Position numbers and translations under genes: made by a program | Notes under the pieces: model-generated | Databases searched by the model: none | Seen by the model: only the letters and a program-made list of their open reading frames with translations | Told to the model about the DNA's origin: nothing | In this document: in pieces, positions 23,738 through 35,800 of the stretch | How the letters are laid out: every line of letters begins with the position of its first letter | How positions within the stretch are numbered: position 1 is the first letter of the stretch | Assembly: GCA_903813345.2 (NCBI GenBank) | Contig: CAIIXF020000012.1 | Coordinates: forward strand, 17,987,520 to 18,051,519 | Reading direction: 5' to 3' | Origin: Owenia fusiformis | Lineage: Eukaryota; Annelida; Polychaeta; Sabellida; Oweniidae | DNA: 64,000 nt

Positions 23738-26700
23738 ATACATACATTTGTTTTATTCTACATTGATTCATTTTGGCCATACCTTTGCTATTAGATCTTT
23801 AACGAGAGGGGGTTGACTGATGATAATATATGGCTTTTTTGGCTACATTGAACTTTTGACGTGCTCCTTTATAATTACAATGATTGACAGGTCTCATACT
23901 CCGTAGCAGTGCTCTCATTTCTTAGACTCTCAAATGCAAGTGGGAATGAATACTCAGTTCAGATTTTTTATGCTTGGAGAAAGAAGATGTGATATCTCAG
24001 AATACCTTCTACCAATCAAAATGATGTATACATGATATCTGTGCATCAATAACTCTGGGGTTACTTCCAATTTTGCTTACACAAGTTAATAATGAAAATC
24101 GATTTATACATGTACACGGCCTTATGTACTCTCATAGAAATAGAAATTTGTAAAGGGATTTGAAATTGTATACAGACTTTGGGCCAAATTATGTTCTCAT
24201 TAAAACTGAGCCGCGCTTATGTAACCCATGTTTTTAATAACATCACCCTTTAATTGGACATTAGCCTTTAAATGCTTTAGAGGCAAGCCAGTCAACTTAA
24301 TTGTACAGTCAAATAGCACACAGTGAATTCAAGGCAATCAAGCCAATTATCTTTTCTTTGCTACAGCAACATATATGCAGTGGCACTCTTGATAGGGCAG
24401 GCAAAGAGATTTTATGGTTGTTTTTACTGGCTGCATAAAGGTACATTTTAGAATTATTTAGAAGATTCACATTTATTTGTTTTTAAATATGTCACACTTA
24501 GATTAGAATACCCTTTGTAAACTTGATGAAAATTGCCTCAAATCATCCAATGGCTGAATCTAAGAGAAGACACGTTTTTCAGGCCAAGGTTCGAAATCAT
24601 TTGTGTAGGGTGGAGAGAGGTTTTCATCTAGGTCCAAGTCATCATCTGGGCGCAAAGTAGGCACACTCCATGGTCCTACTAAGCACAGTGCCTGGTGAAA
24701 AGTGCCTGTGGAGATGATAGCATATCAAGATTTTAGCACCATCTTGCCATGAGCTTTTCAACCTATTATTATTGTCACTTGATTCTGTTGACGTTACAAT
24801 AAATTTAGCACAGAGTTTTAAACTATTTTTGTTCAACATCAATACCAAAAACCCTCCAATCACTCCCGGTTAAAAGCTCACCTACTTTTGATTGGTCGGC
24901 ATTTTATCTCGCTTAAATTTCAAAATGGCCATACTTTTGTCACACAAAATTCACTTTTGGATCATTTGCTAGGTATATAAATGATTTCAGTTGTCTTGCA
25001 TAGTGAAACCCATGTTACTGTGGAAAGTAGTTCTATGAAATAATTAAATAAAAGAAATTTGCAAAAATTGATGTCCATATTGTCACCCATTTTTTGTCTA
25101 GGGCCATGCCATATGACAGAAGTCGGTCCGAACTGCGAACTTTTGCTCGGTAGAGAACCCTCATATCATGTTCTGGTGTAAAAGGGTAGGAGATCCTATC
25201 AAATTATGGTCCTACTCTCCATTGATTTATATGGTGACCTAAATACAACTCTTTCCCTCATTATCTTATACACAATCAGGGCCAGTAAGGGCCGTTAAGA
25301 AAGGGGACCATAATCCCTGGGAGACATCATTTCTTTCACACCGGGTTTCTGAACAAACATCGATACCTTACCTTCTATTGGCTTTGATAATGTTAATATC
25401 TCAGTCCAGTGTTTACCCTGTAATGTTCATCTTCAAATTGCGACAAATATACATGTGTATTAGTCGCATAAACCTAATAAATAGCGATGAAATCAAGTAT
25501 TGTTTTGATTTGAGAGTATGGCCTTAGCTTTCACTGAGAGTAGGAATCAAAGGGGCGGAATCGCTCACGGATAAAAATGACAAATTTAATTACGATTTTT
25601 ACAACCTGCACTTTTTATAATTACCTAAAATAACTAGATTTATGGTACATCTGTGTAAATAGTTGCATTTGACAAGATATTTTACGAGTACATTTATGTG
25701 TACATTTTAAACGTAGTTTCGTTTGCTATCTAGATTTACATGAAAGTGAAAATGGCTGGCAAATCGATTGATAGAGTTTTACTCCCATTTGATCGAAACA
25801 AATGCGAAACAATGTGCGAATTATGCCAAGACACTGTCGTATCAACTTATCAAGTAGGTTAGATTCTTTTTCGTTTCTTTTCCTTTGTGGTCCGAAAGGA
25901 GTTCTGAAAGTTTCAATTCCGAGAGGCACTACCAAAAGTCAATGGTAAATTTCATATGCACCATTTTGTTGAATCCTTTGATTTGATTGGTTACCTTAAA
26001 AACAATATGGTCGACAAGGAAGTAAAAAAATTAATATGAAATTGATTAATCTTAAAAATGTGATTTATCTGCACAGCTCCTTTAATTTAAATCACAAATA
26101 TATCAGGCAAAAGTTTAACTGCATACAATGCTTGCATATTTTGAAAATAATGTAACTATCGCATATATTGTCTAAAGTGTATTAAATTGACATCATCAAT
26201 TAAACAGAAATTTACTCCAATTTGAGTAGCAATTTTCTCCAAAACCGGAAAAATCGGAGCTTAATATATATAAACCACATTTTAGAGTGTGTTTATTCAG
26301 TCAAATGTGTAAAATTAAAGGTTCCTGAAGGTTCAAAACTCTTAATAAGCAGGTTAAGTATATCTCCTCGTGACTTTCTTGAAGAATAGACAGCCATTAA
26401 GCTGTGAAAAGATCGAAAATACTTACATCTTCAATCATTTAAACTAATTATCCCGCCATCTGTATACGATGTTGTGCCTTAAAAGCAATAAATTTAGACA
26501 CAATTACGATAAATAACCCTCCTATTTCCATGTTAAAAATGTGGGGTGACACTGTAATTGAAACAAAAGTCGTTTCTCCAAGTGCACAGCGCATTGACCA
26601 ATCAATTGATTGGAATCAATTGATCTGAGTGTAATCTGGCAGAGAATTGTCGATTGAAATTTTAAACGCCAATTCTAGCTGAAATTCATTCTATTCTATG

Positions 26701-26984
26701 ATAAATAACAGCCAATATAAAGCCGATATAAAGATGGCAGAACCAACAGAATCCAGTATTATCTTTTTCAAATAAACAAAGATCGACCACCATGCCATCT
26801 TTATTTAAAAAGTATTCCTTTCGGCCTTTGCCTATGATAAATACTGCATATATTTGATAACAATATTATCAGTTGTAAGGATAAGGTGTATCTGAAATGT
26901 AAGTCCGACATTTATGCTCTGAATTATGACATTTGAGATGAAAAAATGCAAATTAGTTTGAGGATAATTTTCCATTGACTTTCG
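23738..26984. other. Intergenic DNA, no gene seen
   Basis: AT-rich sequence with only short frames. A few lines recur elsewhere: 'gtggtccgaaaggagttctgaaagtttcaattccg' near 25887 is a partial copy of the repeat at 28075. No exon or element border was recognised. Confidence 0.5.
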
Positions 26985-27210
26985 GTAGTGTGAGACAAAG
27001 GTCTGATTCCGAACCTTCCAAACCGATAACGACCCAGCCCTAAATAGTCTTTTCTCCATTTAAAGTCAAACCTCTGTCTTTAAAAATGGCTGCCATTTTT
27101 TATCTTGGGAATTTTTTGTTCGTCCATGAATAATATGCAAAATGTTTAAAACCTCTCTTGATTCCTGTTGAAGTTATTTTTGTTCAACATCTATACAGAA
27201 AACATGTTAT
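26985..27210. repeat. Dispersed direct repeat, copy A
   Basis: The sequence from 'gtgagacaaaggtc' through 'ccatttaaagtcaaacctctgtctttaaa' and 'caaaatgtttaaaacctct' is repeated in direct orientation at about 28110-28320. A related fragment lies near 25887. Terminal structure was not resolved. Confidence 0.7.
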
Positions 27211-27384
27211 TGTCAGCTATTTTTGGATTTCTAGTCATAAAATCTTGTAAATATTTAGGTTCTCAGTTTGGATTTTTTTGTCCAGTAAACTAGTAACACA
27301 ACACCATGCTAGCCCAGAAACAACGGTACTATTCATTATGGTTATACCTCTTAATTATGTTCGTAAAACATTCAAATTTTTTTT

Positions 27385-27530
27385 ATCTCACAGAACAAAG
27401 TTCGAGGTTGATATAGGAAAGTTGCCTTCTGTTCGTCCATCCGTTTGTCCGTTCCTCCCTTTTTTGTCCATCCGTTTGTCCGTCCATCCGTTTGTCCAGG
27501 CGATAACCCAAATACTGCTATGATCTCCCC
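27385..27530 (-). repeat. Solo 3' end of a Helentron-like element
   Basis: A small hairpin (GAAC-AAA-GTTC, near 27403) is followed on the plus strand by 'gttgatatagg', a GTCCATCCGTTT-type simple repeat and 'gcgataacccaaatact'. This is the same order as in the complete element at 52197-52985 (hairpin, 'agggatatag', CCGT repeat, 'gataactcaaatact'). The distal end was not found. Confidence 0.55.
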
Positions 27531-28074
27531 AGCATATTCTTTCGTGGTGCAGCGCCCATCTCAACTGAAAACTGTGCCTACAATGCGCCTACCTCAAAGT
27601 CACTCTCAAACTCTCTAAACACCTAAAATCATCAAAAATGTGAAAAATGTCAGAAAAATCAAATATTTTTACATTTTCTTTTCATTCCTCTCGTGCTTTG
27701 AGTAAGAAGTGAAACTAGCTTTCAAAATCTGTTACGCATATCCCCGGGTCAATATGTTACTACAATTCATTCATAATTTATTATCGTGCCTTTCGGGTCC
27801 ATATATGGCAAAGAAGGTTGGCATGCGTGTGGTTGGTTGACATGGCTCACTTTGCATAAGAAATACAAACAACTTGTTTGTTTGTAAATTAACACAAACT
27901 GTTTAAATATTCGCAACAAATGCTTCATAACTAGCTTTGCACCATTACAGATATTGCGTATCAATTTCATAACAAAAAATTTGTAAGTTATGATTTATTT
28001 AGCTATTATCTGTGATCGATGATACAATTGATTCTCTAAATAAAATATGAACGTCAACTCTTAAATCGTTCGTA

Positions 28075-28330
28075 GTGGTCAGAAAGGAGTTCCGAAAGTT
28101 TCAATACCGTGAGACAAAAGTCCGATTTCATACCTTCCGAAACCATTCCGCCACAGCCCTAAATAGTCTTGTTTCCATTTAAAGTCAAACCTCTGTCTTT
28201 AAATATGGCTGTCATTTTTTATTTTTGGAATTTTTGTTTGTCTGTGAACAATATGCAGAATGTTTTAAAACCTCTGTTAATGGGATTCCTCTTTAAAGTT
28301 ATTTTTGTAAGGAATTTATAATCGGTTACA
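28075..28330. repeat. Dispersed direct repeat, copy B
   Basis: Second copy of the repeat at 26985-27210, with a longer left part ('ggtcagaaaggagttccgaaagtttcaataccg') shared with the fragment near 25887. Overall identity is moderate. Confidence 0.7.
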
Positions 28331-29700
28331 ATTTTAGAAATTAATGACATTTCAGCGAGTTCATTGCTGGAAAATATAGACTTCGATTGTGGGAGCCAAT
28401 CCTCCTTGGAGTATTGATCTACTATTTGTCCTATCACATGCCTCGTACTAATTCAATCAGAAATCAACTTCCGGGAAGGACACTTTAAAAGAAAATTTTG
28501 CTTCTTTTAGAAATAGAATTTCCTTCGATTAATTAATGGATTCTGACGAATTAAAGATTCTGATGGTGAGATCTTTATCAAATCATTCATCCAAATTTGA
28601 GTTTGTCCATATGACTTGCACTGCATCCAAAAAACAATTCATTTTTATATCTGGCACTAACATTTTTTCTTTGCGTTTTTTCAATGATTGAACAGCATTA
28701 TTGAAAATAAAGTTTTAAGTTATATATGTATATGCCCTATGGTATCCGTGTGAGAGATGCGACTCAAATGAAAATGAGATTGTGTGTAAAACATTTATTT
28801 TAAATCTTTTGATGCACACAGTTTGTGTTTTCTGCTAAAATAAGCACAGAGTTTGTGTTTTATTACTTTTTTCTCTCATGATTATCTGACTTTTTATTCA
28901 AAATAGTTTGTATTGTACATGTACGAGAGAACTGGGTTGAGATTTCCTTTGAAACAAAACCAAAGTATTTTCTATATCTGTGAAAATTGTGACATCAGCT
29001 TATGTGTGGGTATTCAAAAAACTATGATTACAATTTTTTATTAATCTGCTTATATTCTAAAACCTACATTCATCTGGACATAGTTTTCGCTATCACCAGG
29101 TAGAATCAAATAATTGACATCGAATTGAAATATGAAACAATAAAACGATGCAGAATTAATGTCTTAAAATGATGTTTGAAAACGTGGATTCAAAGTTCTA
29201 TGATGCAATGTTGAAAGGCATGCGGTTTGTTAGTGTTTCTTTCACACTGCTTGCATAGTATGCACGCAGTTTGGATACCATGCCCCGATTACTATTCATT
29301 GGAAAAGCTGATAATGCTACATGGGGATAAAGTGGTTGCACAAGAATTGTTTCACTTCTGTGTTTATACTCATATGAGTGAACAGCAGGCAATTACAGGT
29401 TATTGCATAAGTGAGATCCTAGTAAAATATAATCCTTCTCAGAGCTTTACTGACTTTTCATATTTTGTATGTACTTTCAGATGCACTCCTCTGACCTTGG
29501 AGATGTAAAGCTCTGTCTTGTCTGAGAAATGTTGGATAGGAACTACAATCTGAACAGTCTGACTGCAGCATTTGTATCCACATACAATATTGCTATGACT
29601 ACTTCTGGTGATGCTTTATGTGACTCAAGTAGCATTGTCTAGGAGGGATATGTCTCTAGGATCCTGATCAAGTAAGTACAGTATTTCATTTCCTAATGTT
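28331..29700. other. Intergenic DNA, no gene seen
   Basis: A 93-codon plus-strand frame (29227-29508) has no recognisable domain, and its minus-strand shadow is equally long. A dispersed repeat (28795-28925) recurs at about 38305-38440 inside USP30: both carry 'tgtgttttattactttttctctcatgatt' with minor changes. Confidence 0.45.
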
Positions 29701-29789
29701 AAGTATTTCTTTCAGATTTACCTTTAGCCTGGAGTTTAAAAGCCCACTAGAATCCAAAACACAAACAGGAATCCAAACTGGCCTCTGGA

Positions 29790-30235
29790 AGACCGAGGCA
29801 CCTGCTGGAAGACGAGCAACAAGTGGAAGCCAAGCCATCAATTGGAAGTCAAGCCAAGATGATCATCCTACAGGAAGTCAAGCTGCCCTCTGGAAGATGA
29901 GTCACCTGCGGGAAGATGAGTCACCTGCTGGAAGATGAGTCACCTACTGGAAGATGAGTCACCTACTGGAAGATGAGTCACCTGCTGGAAGTTGAGCCAC
30001 CTGCTGGAAGATGAGTCACCTGCTGGAAGACAGCCACCTGCTGGAAGATGAGCCTCAAATAAGCATCAAGCCACAAATGGCAACCTAGCCATCAATTGGA
30101 AGTCAAGCAAAGATGGTCATCCTACTGGAAGTCGGGCTGTCCTCTGGAAGATTAGTCACCTGCTGGAAGATGAACCACCTGCTGGAAGATGAGCCGCCTG
30201 ATGGAAGATAGCCACCTGCAAATAAGCATCCAAAC
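29790..30235. repeat. Minisatellite, ~20-bp 'cctgctggaagatgagtcac' units
   Basis: At least a dozen imperfect units of 'ctgctggaagatgagtcac' lie between longer lines such as 'aagccatcaattggaagtcaagc', which also recurs (29830 and 30090). The ORF at 29696-29938 runs through the array and ends in it; its repeated W-K and A-G-R residues reflect the DNA repeat. Confidence 0.85.
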
Positions 30236-30239
30236 TGTG

Positions 30240-30600
30240 TGAGCACAGGACCGTGGGTCCTTCATTACATTTTTTACTATAATTCGAAAAGTATTGGAGC
30301 GATTTTGTTCATATTTGATATGTGAATACTTAAAGCATGGCACATTGTCTAATAAAACTTCGGGGAGTAGTCGGCCATTTTGAAAAATGGCCACCATTTT
30401 TATGTTTGTTATTTTACATTTTTAATTATAATTCAAAAAATTATAGAGCGATTTTGTTCATATTTGATATGTGAATACTCGTAGGGATTGCATACTGTCT
30501 TATGACATTTTGGGTAGTAGGCGGCCATTTTAAAAAATGGCCAATATTTACATGTATGTCAGTGCGATTTTTTGAAAATTTTATATGTGGCTACTTAAAA
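30240..30600. repeat. Tandem repeat of ~155 bp with palindromic GGCCATTTT motifs
   Basis: Two clear units (about 30270-30405 and 30420-30545) share 'tataattc', 'gagcgattttgttcatatttgatatgtgaatact' and 'ggccattttgaaaaatggcc', a perfect palindrome. A third, diverged unit follows to about 30650. Confidence 0.75.
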
Positions 30601-30814
30601 GCATATTACTTCTTCCGATGACAACTTGGCTAGTGAGCAACCATTTTGAAAATGTCGGCCTTTCTTATGGGTGTTATTTTATGATATTTGCTATATATTT
30701 TGTTTGTAAAAATGCCAGCCATTTCTGTTCAATGGGATTCGCTCTGCTTTGGCGTTGCCGTTGTTCCGGTTTAATAATGGATGTATTTGGACATGTCATT
30801 TAATCAGTAATATG

Positions 30815-30930
30815 GCTCCTGTTTCATTATACTGCCAAACAAAGTTTGAGAGGGATACAAGAGAAGCCATTCATTTGACTATGTGTCCAGGCAATTACTC
30901 AAATAATGGTTGACGGATTTGATTTAAATT
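30815..30930 (-). repeat. Solo 3' end of a Helentron-like element
   Basis: Plus strand: 'cattatactgcCAAACAAAGTTTGagagggata', a hairpin with an AAA loop, then 'gtccaggcaattactcaaataatggttgacggattt'. This matches the subterminal order of the element at 52197-52985 ('gataactcaaatactagttgacagatttt'). The rest runs toward the minisatellite and the assembly gap. Confidence 0.55.
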
Positions 30931-30979
30931 TTATAGGCTTATGTTTTATTGGTGCAGGACCTCTGCTCTGCTGACCGGG

Positions 30980-31057
30980 GTCAACCCAGTTGTCCGAAAC
31001 CCAGTTGTCCGAAACCCAATTCTCCGAAACCCAGTTGTCCGAAACCCAGTTCTCCGG
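30980..31057. repeat. 15-bp minisatellite next to the assembly gap
   Basis: Five copies of 'cccagttgtccgaaa' (with 'tt/tctcc' variants) lie 110 bp left of the N run. Confidence 0.9.
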
Positions 31058-31164
31058 TAATTAGGGGATCTTATCAAAAAATACAATTTCTTAAAACGAA
31101 TCTTGTCGCAACCTCTGCGAATCACGACAGCATAACATTTGAATCACGTTGACATCATTGCAAA

Positions 31165-31664
31165 NNNNNNNNNNNNNNNNNNNNNNNNNNNNNNNNNNNN
31201 NNNNNNNNNNNNNNNNNNNNNNNNNNNNNNNNNNNNNNNNNNNNNNNNNNNNNNNNNNNNNNNNNNNNNNNNNNNNNNNNNNNNNNNNNNNNNNNNNNNN
31301 NNNNNNNNNNNNNNNNNNNNNNNNNNNNNNNNNNNNNNNNNNNNNNNNNNNNNNNNNNNNNNNNNNNNNNNNNNNNNNNNNNNNNNNNNNNNNNNNNNNN
31401 NNNNNNNNNNNNNNNNNNNNNNNNNNNNNNNNNNNNNNNNNNNNNNNNNNNNNNNNNNNNNNNNNNNNNNNNNNNNNNNNNNNNNNNNNNNNNNNNNNNN
31501 NNNNNNNNNNNNNNNNNNNNNNNNNNNNNNNNNNNNNNNNNNNNNNNNNNNNNNNNNNNNNNNNNNNNNNNNNNNNNNNNNNNNNNNNNNNNNNNNNNNN
31601 NNNNNNNNNNNNNNNNNNNNNNNNNNNNNNNNNNNNNNNNNNNNNNNNNNNNNNNNNNNNNNNN
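31165..31664. other. Assembly gap (500 N)
   Basis: Exactly 500 undetermined bases, a typical placeholder size. Open frames drawn across it are meaningless. True length is unknown. Confidence 0.98.
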
Positions 31665-32790
31665 AATTCAACAAGCAATCAGATAACATGGAGATTTTCC
31701 CATTATTCAAACTTCAGATTGAATTAATTTCTGCGAAAATAATGAGATCGGTCGGCACAATCACAAAATTAACACTGAGCGCGGGGGATTTGGGACTTTT
31801 TCGTTGGTAAGTAGATGGTCGAATATGTAGAGAAACACAGTATGCAAAAATGTCTTGATTCTGATATCCTATTGAATAGTGCACGTAGATTTTCGCAAAC
31901 AATTTCAGACAATTTTAACTTGAATATTGAATATTTTCTGATCATGAACATGGGTGTATCTTTTAGATCCATCTGTCATCTTTACGAAAAGTGGATATAA
32001 CAATGATTTAGATTATAAGACCTAAGTGATATTAAAGGAGCAATTAATGGACCAATCAACATACTTCTTCAACAATGTTGACCTAATTTCAAAATGCAAC
32101 CTTTTATTATACTTATTGTTGAATGCATAATTAGAATGTGTTTTGAGACTGTTCTATTTCCTAAAAGGAAAAGTTGATTGCTCCAGGGACTTTGGATGAC
32201 CAAAATGTACTGAAACCAATGGATAGCATAAGATTTTTCAATGGAGAAATACATGGGGAACATTGATACATCAAAATAAAGAATAGTAATGCATTAAACA
32301 TTGTAAAAAAATGATTGCATTTTTGGTGAAAATGAGGTTAACATCTTTGAAAAAGTGTGTTGATGGGTTGATTGCTAGTTAAATATTTCCAAGTCCATTT
32401 GACTTTATTATTATTGCATATAATTTTCTTTGAGATAGTGAATGGATCTTAAAGATATACCTGTTTTCATGGTCAGAAAATAGTCTTAATCCAAGATATA
32501 ACTGTCTGAAATTGTTTGCGATAACGTACGTGAACGTATATAACGTATTTGAGTAATGCCTGGATAGGGAAAGGATCAAACTTGGCAAAATCAAGCAGGT
32601 TGGCATTTTAAGTTTTAAATTGATAGATTCCCCTTATTCTACATGTTTAAGAACTACATTAGACATGTTAATATTTTCATAACAGTCTTACAAAAATGAT
32701 TCAATGAAGCCTATCTATGAATCTATGTTTAAAACAAGTAGGAAAAATGGACGAGGGAAGGCATGAAAACAATAATATAACTTTTAACTG
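31665..32790. other. Intergenic DNA downstream of USP30
   Basis: No exon or repeat recognised. Short frames on both strands overlap one another and show no domain. Confidence 0.5.
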
Positions 32791-32796
32791 TTTATT
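32791..32796 (-). terminator. Candidate poly(A) signal of USP30
   Basis: AATAAA on the minus strand (TTTATT on plus), about 43 bases after the USP30 stop codon. It is the first such signal downstream. A 3' UTR this short is possible but unproven. Confidence 0.4.
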
Positions 32797-32838
32797 ATTA
32801 ATACATCAGGGCAATTGATTACTTTATCTAGTAATAAA

Positions 32839-35800
32839 TTATATTTTCTCATAGAAAAGCATGTATGCCTCAGATTCCATGACCTCCTGTAATGTGACTC
32901 TCTTTACCATGCTATCAGAAGTGTACAACCATTTGTGGCTATATTCCCCCGGCGCTCTCCTGTATGTTATGAAATGTCCTGACTCCACACCACCTAGGTG
33001 CACTACCACGGAAACCAACTTATACATGTCACTATGGTTACTGTTGCCAGGGTAACTGTTTATCTGGTTGCCATTAGTGAGATTGTGACTAGATTGACTA
33101 GGGATGTCCAATTCTTTGGGTCTCAAGGGACCTCTTGTGAGTGGCGGATCTGTTAATGACGGTCGGAGATAACTCGAAGGAACTTGACGCTGCTTTTTAG
33201 GAGTGCTTGGAACCCTGAAATCAAAATATGTGCATGTATATATACAGAATACACATGTTTATATTACAAAAATTTTCATGATATTTGCATCACGTTCCAT
33301 ATAGTGTATATATATGGCAGCATGCTTAGGGCCAATCAGAAAACATTTTCTATGAACATGTGTAAGAATATTTATGTAATAGTCACTATGTTTATATAAA
33401 TAGCCTACATTTAATAAAGTGACTTAATTACCTATGCTTCCTGGTCATCTCAACCCCAAGTCAAGTCAACCCAGTAAAACTCAACCCCAAGTCAACTCAA
33501 CCCCAAGTCAAGTCAACCCCAGTAAAACTCAACCCCAAGTCAACTCAACCCTGTAAAACTCAACCCCAGTAAAACTCAACCCCTATATTTCTATATATTG
33601 ATAAACTTATAAGAAAGTTTATTTCATAAAAATAATTCCGATTATTAAGTTTGTGATTTTCAATCTTAGACCACTGCCTTTTTAGATTATAGTTAATAAC
33701 ACTGTGTAATAATGAGATCTCGAAAATGTCAACATGGTACGAATAGGATTAAAATATGGGTCATTTTATTAATCTTGCTAATACATTTGTTTTGTTGTAA
33801 TTCCTATGAGGTTGACACTCGTGATTATTTTGAAAACTGGAACATGTCCATTGCTTTCCAGGGGCATAGCCAGCTTTCAGTCAAGAGCGATGCGATCGCT
33901 TGCCCCAAAAATCAGGTTTCGGGTTTTCCTGGCTACACCTGTATGCTTTCAGTCTATTAATTAGTAAATTTTAATGATTTTGTTAACGCATGTTCATATA
34001 AATAAAAAGTTATATTTCATTGTTTATTATTTCTAAATTATCTAAAATTTGATTTCAAAAGATGTCTTAAATTAAATAATAGTGACAACTTGATGAATTA
34101 TCCTTTAGCTTAACCGTTTTTTTAATACTTTTACAACTTTCAATTCAAAGTATCATGCAAAAAGCTAGATTTTCAGAAATGAATGACTTAAATTATTCAT
34201 CATAAAAAATTAAATTAGACATTGCACAAATGAATGGGGTTGAGTTTTACAGGGTTGAGTTGACTTGGGGTTGAGTTTTACTGGGGTTGACTTGACTTGG
34301 GGTTGAGTTGACTTGGGGTTGAGTTGGACTGGGTTGAGATGACTTGGGGTTGAGATGACCTGCCACCATTACCTATTGGGATCTGAGTTATTGACTTAAG
34401 AATTCTTAAAATGAAATTTTCTGTTCATTGATCCATCAATAAGATGACACTTTCTCCATACATTTATTACATATTATTTGTTCCACTTACACAAGGTCCT
34501 GTTTCACCTCCTGCCCACCGACAAGCCTACTAGAGACCTCTTGTGGCCGTAAAGCTTGCTTGTGGTATACATAATTATCCATGATGAGAATCTCAGGGAA
34601 TTTAACAATGTCAAACTTTTTCATGTTGCTCCCATTGTTCAGCCAGACTGTCCTCTGTATGTGCAGACACAGACTTCTGGGTAGCTACAAGAATAATATG
34701 TGACGGGATATATTTAAAAAATTTGTCCAGGTTCTCCTAATATTAAGAACTGAACAAGGCCACACAGTTAATTACATACAATAGCATTTTTTAAACGCTT
34801 TCGAAATTTTTTCTTTTCACTATGTTCATGTATCAACAGGATCACTGACCTTACTTATTGTCATTCTTTTGGCAAATGTAGTTTTAGGGGCAGGGCTCCC
34901 TGGGGGTGATTTGTTAATTGCTTGTTGTATTTTGGCACAACCTTCACAGCTCACACTTTGCACTGTCTCTGATGTTATATAGTCCCTTAGTAATCTGTCT
35001 AGGGTCAGCACTCCCTACAACAAGCATGTGTTTAGCTTAAGTAATCCATTTATAGTCAGCATTCCACAATAAACACATATTCGCCACTCCCTACAACAAG
35101 CACATGTTTAGCTTAAATTATTCCATTTATAGTCAGCATTAAACACATATTCGCCACTCCCTACAACAAGCACATGTTTAGCTTAAATTAATCCATTTGT
35201 AGTCAGCATTAAACACATATTCGCCACTCCCTACAACAAGCACATGTTTAGCTTAAATTATTCCATTTATAGTCAGCATTAAACACATATTCGCCACTCC
35301 CTACAACAAGCACATGTTTAGCTTAAATTAATCCATTTGTAGTCAGCATTAAACACATATTCGCCACTCCCTACAACAAGCACATGTTTAGCTTAAATTA
35401 TTCCATTTATAGTCAGCATTAAACACATATTCGCCACTCCCTACAACAAGCATATGTTTAGCTTAAAGGGGTATTCCTTGCCAGACCATCTCTCTCCTAA
35501 TATGGTAGCTATAACCATATACATACTTTGCAAGTTTATCAAAAAACAGAAAAATGTTTCGAAATGGTCAATATTGATCACTTAAAAATGTAGTGCTCAA
35601 TTCCAGTAGGCTGCCATCTTTTAAAATTTCACTCAGGAAGTGATGTCATCGACTCTCAACTTTGCATATAACATTAGGTTACATTAAGGAGCTATTATAA
35701 TTACTAAACCAGCTGAATATTTTTTTCAATTTGGTCTATGATTAAAATCCTTTTGATGATCCCTTCTTCAGTTCTAAGTTGACAGCTCCTGAAAATATTT

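Noticed and set aside
29696-29938. 80-codon ORF over the 'ggaagatgagtcac' minisatellite
   Set aside because: Its repeated residues follow the DNA repeat, and it stops within the array.
31091-31810. Four long open frames across the N run
   Set aside because: They are made of undetermined bases; the few real residues at each side have no domain.
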